Shown in pieces: positions 10,113-19,536 of a stretch of DNA of 64,000 nucleotides. Source of the stretch: Lethocerus indicus (Eukaryota > Arthropoda > Insecta > Hemiptera > Belostomatidae); contig JACDQD010000002.1 in the NCBI GenBank assembly GCA_019843655.1, forward strand, positions 6,210,585 through 6,274,584, read 5' to 3'. Below the pieces are notes generated by a model. The model saw only the letters and a list, made by a program, of their open reading frames with translations, did no database searches and was not told the DNA's origin. The translations under genes were made by a program, and so were the position numbers. Each line of letters starts with the position of its first letter. Position 1 is the first letter of the stretch.

Positions 10113-13078
10113 ATGCACTATCCGATGCTTGCAATCTTTCAGAAAATTAAATCCTTGACCCCAAACATGTGTTTGTGGAGTGGAAGCCGAGATAGTATTA
10201 ATGTATTTCTCAGAACAAAAAATGACGTCCCGAACTATGAAGAGGATTTAGATAAAATTGAAGAGAAACTCGAATTAATGAAGCGGTTGATTAAAGGTTC
10301 GTTGTAATGGTATAATAAAAGTATTGAACTAATTTTTTCAGAAACTAGCATAGTTCTTTTAATAACAAAAATTTGAATTATAGATATTTGACAGCATTTT
10401 ATAATTCGGTCAAATTACAAATAATTTTACAATTACGTGTTATTTTCAGATCATTGTTGATCAATTTTCCAGTATTTTACATTTCAGTTGTCCTGTTTAT
10501 TGAACAACAATAACTGCTCTTTGCTGTATTGGAAAAGGTTTCCTATTAGGCTTAATGAATTCAGCATTAAACACGCATAAAACACATAGTAATATATAAT
10601 GCCTATGAAATAGTGAGATTAAGAATAAGACATAATATTCATACGTGACCTTATTTAATCATATTTGGAATATAGTATGTTCAGAAAATAATATTGGTAC
10701 ACCCGAATTTGATTATTAGCAGCGATTCGAAAAATAATCGTCCCCGGATTGATTTGATGGGTTTTAATTTTTCAGAAGAGAACATTTCACTATTTCTCGA
10801 CGACGACGTCTATTTGCTCCGGTATCTTTGGGCGAGGCTCCTCGATGTTCCGTCGGCGATCAGATTAGTAAGATAAATCAAATCTGAACACACTTAACCA
10901 TACTCACCTCTCGTTGGCAATTTACTGTGCTCGGTGGGCCCCTCCAAGGGCGACAAGGGATGGACGTGGTCTAAGACGGGGTGACCATAAACGTTAAACC
11001 CTAATTCCCTAATATTCCTTTTCCAGCCATCTAACTTATGTAATGTATGAAAACACGAAACGATGAACAGGTTTTACTTCCAGGCGGTAGAATACGAGAA
11101 ATTTCGCACTAGTCAAGTAGGTTGGCTGAGTGTGGACTGGGGGGACGTGAAAGAGCTGGTGGGGCAGAACGTGTTGGTGGTGGCCGGGGTCGGGGCTTTA
11201 TGGATAAGGGCTGGCCGGTGGCGTCCCAGAATGGTGGCCTGCTGGAAGGCCTTCGGGGCGGGCGTACTCGCCACCGAGCCACTGACTCTGCAGAAGGCCG
11301 TGCAGACCGCCGGTCTCACTCTCCTACTGGACCTGCGAGGCGTGACGCCCAACCACTTCACCTCGCTCACCATCGAATTCCTTAAAAAGGCCGCCTTTTA
11401 TCTCGTGGTACGTCGCTTCCCTATTATCCAATATCTAACCAAATTGTACCGGCAATGCAGCAACAAACAATTTCATTGCCACACAAGCTTAATTAAAGAG
11501 CGTAAAAACGTACATAAAAGTTGCCCTTATCTAACAAATTTATAATTTACAAAGACATATTTGGCTACATATAACTATTGGGTTCAACCGAGACATCTAA
11601 CATCGCTCGCATCCGGAGATTCCGGTCAAAAAAGTCATTCGACTAGACTAATGGAAATGTCTGCATGAAAAATGCAGTGAAATTTGTTAGAACTGCGTTA
11701 TGGAATCGAGAAAAAAACTATTATTATTTTCAGGAATGTTTTCCTGTCTGGATAGAATCCATACACGTATTCAACGAGCCTCGTATCATAACCGTTCTCT
11801 TGTCGATATGTAAAAGGTTTATAAGGGAAGAGTTTAAGAAAAAGGTGAGTAGTATTTATTCTGCGTTTTTCTTGGAAATAAGATATATATTCCAAAATTT
11901 TCTTATTTTCTGGATTTTGTGATCCAATCTGGATAGTTTTCGCGTTCTCGAGTTTTTCTTCACCTTTGCCACCTAAAAACAAAAAAAAAGTACGAACCCG
12001 AGTTCAATACCCTCAGTTCTATAGCACTCATTTTTATATAGAGATTAACACGCTCAGAATCCAAATTCCATTTCCAAAAGAACTTATTTCCAAAAAATGC
12101 TCTATTTAATTTAATAAGCGACAAATATTAATTAATATACTTCGATTTGACGCCGTCAGCTGTTAATGAATTTATCGCATTACGTTTATCTTAATGCGAG
12201 AGAAAATGAGGCTTAGTCTTATCTCGTAATCACCGTTGGATGGAAAATTTTTACAAGGTCAATATTTTTGACGTAATAGTAATTAGGAAATCATGTTTTG
12301 AAATTCTGTTGGTAGTAAGAAAATTAATTTAATGCTTTAAATATTGTACAAATTAAATATTGGTATACACTACTATGTCTCAGGAATGTATATAGTCTAG
12401 TTCATTAACTTATATGTACGTATAACTAATATGTAATATACAAACTGACTAATATTGCTGTATACATTTCCCGCATTTATTTCCCTTTCATGATTCAATT
12501 CCAAGTGCCAACACAAGAGTCTTGTGATCTTCTGCCTCCAATCGGCGATTTGACAAGTTATTTAAATAATCGACTAAATAATAAAAATAAGTAATGAAAT
12601 GTCTCAATAATATGAATGGACGTTGCAGGTATATTTCCACGGTCAAGGATCTGAAGGTCTTAAGAGATACGTGCCCGAAAGTTCATTGCCTGTTGAGTTG
12701 GGAGGGGCCTATATCAGCTCTCAAGAACGATGGCTGGACCATCTGGTTTCGACAGATACTCTTGAAGGTATATCCCTTCAATTGTATTCATTTCAACATA
12801 AATTTTATACCTGAAATTGACATTCGAATATTGAAATATTGATAATTGAAAAAAGGAATACATCCGTAAGAATTTATATTTTCTAAATGATAACATTTTT
12901 CATAGCAATCAATAATTGATAAGGGTGGAACTGTCTGTGGAGATAAAACCCCGCCGAGTCGTTCAATATTGTAATACAAACTTAATTTTAAATATTAACG
13001 CGTTTTATGTATTATTATGTATTTTCAGACCTGAGAAAATTAGGCTACGATGTCGGCAGCGGATTAAAACGTAATTGA
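10113..13078 (+). CDS. CRAL-TRIO domain protein (alpha-tocopherol transfer protein-like), copy 1
   Basis: Six coding exons, 10113-10296, 10776-10867, 11084-11407, 11734-11844, 12629-12767 and 13029-13078, join in frame (phases 1,0,0,0,1) to give about 299 residues, normal for the family. The N-terminal helical CRAL-TRIO-N part is followed by the lipid-binding domain. This contains LLLDLRGVTPNHF, then CFPVWIESIHVFNEP, then VYFHGQGSEGL and YVPESSLPVELGGAY, the usual order of family motifs. Such proteins carry single hydrophobic ligands (tocopherol, retinoids, phosphoinositides or other lipids) in a closed pocket; the ligand here cannot be named. The start is uncertain: in-frame ATGs lie at 10113, 10125 and 10167, and an upstream exon is possible. 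Exon 3 is much more GC-rich than its surroundings. It corresponds to two exons in the neighbouring paralogue. Confidence 0.88.
10930..11000 (+). repeat. Short dispersed repeat, copy 2
   Basis: It lies in the second intron of the first CRAL-TRIO gene and is the partner of 4745-4815, sharing CCCCT-CAAGGG, GGATGGACG, GGTCTA and ACCATAAACGTTAAACCC with small indels. The class is unknown. Confidence 0.55.
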
Positions 13079-13681
13079 ACATAATTGAAAGTGAGCATTC
13101 GATAGGAAAAACGACCACAACAAAAGTCAATAAAAATGCATCTTTACAAATAGTATTCTACTATTATTTTAAATTGATAATGGGCAGCGAATATTTTTTT
13201 AAGTCATCCGCCTCCGCACTGTTACTTTGTACAGACATCGATCTAACGAGAAGGGAAAAACACCGCACCGATTGATCTTATTTTGAATCTTCCCAGTATT
13301 GAAGTTTTATTAGCAGTAAAAGTATCTCATTAATTTACTGACAGAATGTCTTTTACTTCAGCCAATTTCAATACGGATTTTCATCGAAATTTGCATTCCT
13401 CTTTTAAAAATATTAAAATACCTCCAGCAATAATAATATAATTGATATTTTAATTTCTCGTATTTCACCGAAGCGATAACAGTAATGAAATGGAGAAAAA
13501 AAAGAAGATTTGACCACTGACTGACATCCATCCTCCGGCCAATGAACTCTGATGATAAAGAACGATCTGTACATTATATCGAACGCTACTGATTCGGGCA
13601 CAAAACTGACATTGTAGTACGGTTGGATAGAATCGGATAGTTCAGTGAGCGGTCAGTGAGTCGGTAATAAGCCAAGTTGAA
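13079..13681. other. Spacer between the two CRAL-TRIO genes, with candidate initiators
   Basis: About 600 bp without a recognised exon. Two arthropod-type initiator motifs TCAGT lie at about 13642 and 13653, 29-40 bp before the next start codon, with no clear TATA box. They could mark the start of the second CRAL-TRIO transcript. Confidence 0.35.
13129..13134 (+). terminator. Candidate polyadenylation signal AATAAA of CRAL-TRIO copy 1
   Basis: The hexamer lies about 50 bp after the stop codon. The 3' UTR would be short, so a downstream site could be used instead. Confidence 0.35.
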
Positions 13682-16440
13682 ATGCTGGAAGAAATGGAAC
13701 AGGAGGCGACGGCCATTGAAAAGCTGAGGAAACTTGTACAAGGTGATCTGTTCGTTTAATTATTCAATTCTTAATTATTATTTAATTGTTGAAAATTGCC
13801 TCGAAATGAAATTTTGATATTATTCATTAATGCTTCGCCTGGTCATCACATATTTATACCTTTGATTTTTGTTCATGTCATGCTTGTTGGCTATGAGTGC
13901 ATAATTTTTTCATAAAATTTAATTCCATTTAATAGTTCACAGTAAGTGTAAATAATTAGAATTAATGCTAACTACTTTTATAAGAACGATTTTTTTAAAC
14001 TCAAATCCCCGAGTATTATTAGTTTTGGAAAGTAAGTTACTCCGAAAATGAGAGCGAACTCTTTTTTAAAGTTCTGAGACATTAATTTTATAAGACCTTT
14101 ATAAGCTCTTATTCAAGAGCTAAGAAAAATTAAGAACTGAGATATTATTTAATGAAAAGGCCTTTTCCAAGTCTGTTATGATTGCCGACTAGTGCGCGAA
14201 AAGCGCTATAGAACAATTAAAGTGACTGTAATTTATAAATAATAAAAAACCTTATACGTACCACATGATATTCAGTTTATGTTGCAGGTGAAACAAAATT
14301 AAATATTAGAAATGATGATATGGTTCTATTGCGATTTCTCAACTACGCTGACTTTAATATTGAAAGGGCATTGGTCAAGGTGAATATTTTTATTTTTTTG
14401 TTATTTAATATATATATTTAAATTGCAACATTAACCCATTAATAATAGCGTATTCTTAATTATTTTTCTCATCATTATTATTATGTACATGTTATTTATA
14501 ATAAAGTATGGTTAATATTATACAGATGAAGGAATATTATGAACGCAAAGCTAAATACCCAGACTGGTTCGCTGAGAGCATGTATACAGATGTCCAAAAA
14601 TCTGTTCTTGCTATGAAAGTGCATTGTATATTGAAGGAAAGAGATCAATTTGGGAGGAGGATATACATTTTGAAACTGGGTGGGTACATGGAACAAATAT
14701 TTGTAATTACTATGCAGTGTGATTTCATATTATAAACGATATTATGAAATTAAATATAAATTTCAGGGAATGTAATTACAACTGACATTAAAGCTTGGGA
14801 ACTTTTCCAAGTTGACGATCTCTGGCTCGAGGCAGCAACAGATGAAATCGATACACAGCGCAACGGTCTTGTATATATTTTTGACATGAAAAATATTTCA
14901 TGGAGGTGTTTGTCTTTCTTCACGCCTGGGAATTGTAGGATTGCATCTGATAAAGCTGAGGTACAAAATTAATCATAAATAGAACTGACATTCTCATTAG
15001 AACTGAGCTTCGAAAAATAGTTTAAATGTAATACGGATCTTATTACGGATGTAAAATTCGATAAGAATGTCACGTATTATGTTTCAGGGGATCCCGATTA
15101 GAAAAATGGAATACCACGTTGTGAATTCTGGTCCTGTTGTCAATACGCTGATTTCAATTGTCTTTCCATTCCTAAGTGGAGCAACGAAGGAAAATGTATT
15201 CGCTCTTCGTTATATTTGTTATAAATAATTGCAATTTTATTTTTTGGTTACTGAAATTGACTGAACAATTAATTTTTTCAGATCCATTTTCATAAATCTA
15301 ATTGGCCGTCCCTACATAAGTTTGTTTCGCCGGAGTACCTTCCAGTCGAATACGGTGGAAAGATTGAAATTGATTATGAGGAATCGCAATCATATCTGTC
15401 CACAAATGAGTCCAGAATAAAAGGTAAGTCATAAACGATTGATGTTGTAAAAGGTGTCCGCGAGCAGAATTTGAATTATTGCTAAATCTAATTTAGAATA
15501 CCTATTTTGTGGTCAGCGAGGGGTTGGAATACTGTAGATCTCGTGTGTTTCTGTCTCCTCCGCTCTTTTGCTAGACCGGTATCGGCTGCTCGCCATCTGC
15601 AGTAGCGGTGTTAGTCACTTTTGGTACTTTGGATGATTTTTGGGCATCCTCACTGCACTGTCACTTGTACTGTGGTGGTTGTCTGTTGGTCATTTGTCAG
15701 GTTAGGTCTGTCTTATTTGAATTGTGGGGGAAGGGTGATTTTGCTAATCGGCTTAAGTCTTTGTCTGATAGTCGGTAAAAAGGGGGTTCTGTGGGTGAGG
15801 TTCTTTAGGTGCAGAATGTATTCAACTAACGTTCATTGGGTGCACTTGCACCGATTAATTAGATTACTAAAAATAAACTTTCTTCAATAAATTTTGGATC
15901 AACGGCAAAACGTTTATGATAGTAAAAACACAATACCAGATAGATTTCCTGTCATATATTTGGAAGTTAGAATAGAATAGTTGTGACCAGTTGTGCACAC
16001 GACAAACGGAAAACCACCACAGTCCAAGTGGCAGTGACAGTCCAGTGAGTTCTCCCGAAAAAGAGACTAATCTTCCAAAATGCCAATAGTGACTAACACC
16101 GCTACTGAAGATGGCGAGCAGCCGAAACCGGTCTGGCAAAAGACCAAACCAACGAGAGGAGACAGAAACACATGAAATCTACGGTACTAAATCTAACTTC
16201 CTATTCTAACGCGATCTTACAGGAAGGTGGTAATAAAATTGATGTATGGTTAAAAATCAGTACATTAATGGTACATTTAATATATAACTTTATCAGTCAC
16301 GGTGTCCAAAAATTATTAAGTTTATTACTTAGTATGGTTATTAATATTATTTTACCGCCATTAGAAAATGAAAGGTGTAAAGATGTGAATAACTTTCTTT
16401 TTCAGAATTGATCAGTTATGGGTACACAAAAATAGCCTGA
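13682..16440 (+). CDS. CRAL-TRIO domain protein (alpha-tocopherol transfer protein-like), copy 2
   Basis: Seven coding exons, 13682-13742, 14288-14379, 14526-14679, 14767-14960, 15088-15195, 15282-15423 and 16406-16440, join in frame (phases 1,0,1,0,0,1) to give 261 residues. Recognisable parts are DDMVLLRFLNYADFNIERAL (CRAL-TRIO-N), then DQFGRRIYIL, GLVYIFDMKNISW, EYHVVNSGPVVNTL and EYLPVEYGGKIE of the lipid-binding domain. The N-terminus is about 35 residues shorter than in the neighbour. Role: cytosolic carrier or transfer of a hydrophobic small ligand, by family knowledge; the ligand is unknown. Exon 2 has exactly the same length (92 nt) and phases as exon 2 of copy 1. Exons 3 and 4 here are one exon there. 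The last intron (982 bp) carries a 695-bp mobile element, and the last exon encodes only eleven residues plus the stop. Confidence 0.9.
15492..16186 (-). mobile_element. Non-autonomous retroposed element, copy A, with internal inverted head
   Basis: This 695-bp insertion lies in the last intron of the second CRAL-TRIO gene. An exact 10-bp direct repeat, CTAAATCTAA, flanks it at 15482-15491 and 16187-16196. Read on the minus strand, the head begins TACCGTAGATTTCATGTG near 16186. The tail is GTATTCCAACCCCTCGC ... TAGGTATTCTAAA near 15492, the same ends as the copy at 4970-5340. From 15534 to about 15760 there is a second head copy on the plus strand, facing the minus-strand head at about 15960-16184, so the element is a fold-back. 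No transposase or reverse transcriptase is encoded; open frames inside are short and unsupported. Confidence 0.75.
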
Positions 16441-17867
16441 CAAATGGGTATTGGTAACACTAATTATATAACACTCATAATAATTATAAATACTAATTAT
16501 ATGAAAAATAATTCATCAATCGTAAAAAAACATAATGTTTAACACAAAGTAAACGATTACAATCATGTAAGTAATTCTGTTAAAATATTATATTTCGTAG
16601 GCAAGAACCAGAATAGGAAATGCACATGACCATATAACATACCTTTATTACCTTTATTTCTAAAAAAATATAAGGTAAAATAATTAATTTCTAAATATAT
16701 TTAATTATAGGAATTTGTTATTTACAGCCTTAACGCCCATTCGCAGCAGTGGGCCACAGATTAAATCACTATATTTTCTTCAACGAATGTTTTATGATCA
16801 ACAATGAATGTTATAATTAAATTTATATAAAATCTAAATCTAACAAGTTTCTTATAATTATTAATGCAAATGTGATGAAAGATGTGGTATGAATAAAGGT
16901 AATATGTCTTTTAACTAATTATCTCTTATTACACCTTAGAAATAGTAGTGGGACATGCGAATGGAAGCATGGCAAACGTGACACATTTATTTTTGCAATT
17001 TGTATTATTTGGGCTAATTATGTTTATAACGTGGGGTTATTTAGAGCAGTGTTTCTTAAATATTTCTTAACCTGAAGACTAGTCTTCCGCGAATTTGTTC
17101 CCAAATTTTGCACTAACTTGTTCCAGGTGTTCCACGAACTTTTTTTGAACTGTTAGACCAACTTGTTCCAAGTGTTCAGTGAAGTTATGAAACTTGTAAA
17201 ATGCCTTTAAGATGACATTTAGTGATGCAGATATGTTCAATTACTTAAATAGTGTTATTATTGGCTAATATTAAATTAATTTATAATTCAAAGTTTAGAA
17301 TTAGAAAGTACTTTTATTGTACACTTTTATTACACTTTTGATTTTATTTAATGCATTTAGAGACTCTAGAAAATTTGTTTCGTCGGTTGGATCGTACCTC
17401 ACGATATGCGAGGTATATTATTGACAACAATTTTTATTTCAAATCACCACAGCTCCCCATTTCCGTCCAGAAACATGTCCATGTACACATTAGTGCGATA
17501 TCCAATTTCCATTTTGAAGAAAACAATCGGTATATTTAAATTATTTATATTTTCACGGAGCGATTAGTTGACGTACCAACTAAAGACGCTCGGAAACTTG
17601 GTGCATTGAGATGACGGAGAAATAACGTCAATTTTCATTAGAAAACTGCGGGGTGTAATTTTCCTTTTGCCTAAGCCGTGTTGGCTGATAACTCTCATGG
17701 GTGCCGATTCTAACGGGCAATCCAGTCTGACGATGAACGTGAGATCCATGTTAGACTGAAGCATTGCCAGGGAGTCTTTGTGAGGGTCCTCAACTTCCCT
17801 TTGTTCCGCCCCTTCTCGTCCCTCATGGTCAGCATTCGCTTCATCTTCCTCTTCCCTAACCTCGCCT
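16441..17867. other. Convergent intergenic region
   Basis: AT-rich sequence between the plus-strand CRAL-TRIO gene and the minus-strand F-box gene, so both 3' ends point into it. A 17-base motif reading ACTTGTTCCARGTGTTC occurs at 17116 and again at 17161. An acidic open frame (17564-17935, minus) overlaps the end of the F-box gene in another frame. A minus-strand AATAAA lies at 17433-17438. No other gene was recognised. Confidence 0.45.
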
Positions 17868-19536
17868 TCATCTTCGGGATCGGCCCTGTTGTCGACCGCG
17901 TCTGGAAATCTTCTCAGGTAGGCCGCCAAACTCAAGCACCCGTAAGTGGTGAGCGTAGTACAATTGAAACCGGTATAACAGCAAGTACGTTCCCTGTCCC
18001 ACTATGACCAGACATTATTGACAGATTGACAGAGAAGATTTCGCTCACATATGTATTGTGAAATATATATAATTCCTGTCCTGTAGTGATAATATCTTCT
18101 AACTGCAAAATACTGCATGAAAATCTACAAACAGAGAGGGAAGCAGAACGCCATTTCTGCCCAGTAGGGGTATATAATTGCAATAGAATTTATTCGCGCA
18201 TAAGGATATTAAGACGAGGAACCAACTAACCGTTTTGGTAAATAACAGTTTATGTCTCTGCCTATGAAAGCTGAAGTACGAGTATTTGTTATGAGTCGCA
18301 ACCAGCCGTCGAATACTGTGCGATATGAGGCGGTGTCTCTGGCCGAAACTTCCATTTTCATTCGGCTCCTGACAATTGAACCAGGATCGCGGGATTATAT
18401 ATTTGCATTTGATATAATATCTACCTGAAAATGACGATCAAAATACTAAAAATATTAGGAAAATAACATTTTTCGCTGAATGTATCAGTTATCAAGTCGT
18501 TTTTAGTTTCGTAATTTAGTTTTCACTGATTTAAATTTTCACCTGTCTCGGTTGAAACTGATTCTGTTTCGACGTTGAAGTAACCTTCTCTGAAGGGGTC
18601 CTCAATACAGTCGAGCATATCCAATAATTTTGCGCCGGACACTTTCCATCCAATGTTAAATTGCTTTTCAATTTTGTCTTCTAAATAGTCTTGAAAAGTC
18701 TTGCAGGTAGCGTGTATTTTCCTCACTTGGTCGTCATTTCGTAATTTATAATTAGTTCGTAAATATTCGTCAACGATATCAATGATTTTACCACCGAACA
18801 TGCATAGCGTTTTTCGTGGCCCGTAAACGTAGCGCCATATAACAGCTATCGTTAGGCGGTACTGAAAAGTATAACAGTCTGAATAATGCAAAAACACTAC
18901 TCAAATAATAATTAAATAGTTGTATACATATTGACAAACTGAGATCCCGACAATCTGTTAAATTATGAACATGAGATTTAGGATTAGGATTACTTGTGAT
19001 TGAATAGTTTCCAACGCATCATACGCCAAGCATGCTTCCTTTGAGGTGAATTCTCCAATATTTATCGAAGCAGAACTCTGTTTCATATGGAAAGCTATTT
19101 TTGAATTTAACTTCTGGAAGCCCGAATTAAGCATATGCTCGCTCACATCTCTAAGCTTTTGGTTGACAAGTCGGATTACAGTTGCAACTTCATGATAACT
19201 GAAGTAACTGAATGCATAGTCATGCTATTAGCTAGTTTATAATCAATAACAATTATAATGAGTAGAGCTGAATAGTGTTAATAAGTTAACAAAAATATAT
19301 TCATATATCACTACAATAATACATTGAAAAAAGTTTAAAATGAATGCACCAAATACAAGGATCATCGTACATTATTAGTTCTTTAATAAATATCAATATA
19401 CTAGTCAATATTACTTGCCATACCTGAAGATATGAACAAGTAATTCTACAGGCAAATCATTCAGGGTATACTGATTCATTTTGCTTGTCTCTCCTTTAAA
19501 ACGATCAGAGTCATCTGTGCACAAAACTTTGGCCAT
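17868..19536 (-). CDS. FBXO28: F-box protein, FBXO28-like
   Basis: Four coding exons on the minus strand, 19536-19424, 19198-18994, 18861-18543 and 18001-17868, join with matching phases (2,0,1) to give 256 residues. An F-box (DLPVELLVHIFSYHEVATVI, about residues 28-47) spans the first junction. It is followed by LVNQKLRDVSEHMLNSGFQK and a segment containing CMFGGKIIDIVDEYLRTNY, in the order and spacing I recall for FBXO28. By family knowledge such proteins bind SKP1 and recruit substrates to the SCF ubiquitin ligase in the nucleus. The predicted end is short against vertebrate FBXO28, which carries a C-terminal coiled coil. A 124-codon acidic open frame overlaps the last exon in a different frame, so the C-terminus may be wrong or frameshifted. 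The assignment to FBXO28 rests on remembered family pattern, not a search. Confidence 0.75.

Noticed and set aside
11113..11385. Overlapping open frames on both strands over CRAL-TRIO exon 3
   Set aside because: These are shadows of a GC-rich true exon; only the frame joining its neighbours carries the CRAL-TRIO motifs.
17351..17539. 62-codon plus-strand open frame in the convergent spacer
   Set aside because: No splice partners or recognisable domain; cannot be separated from chance or a decayed repeat.
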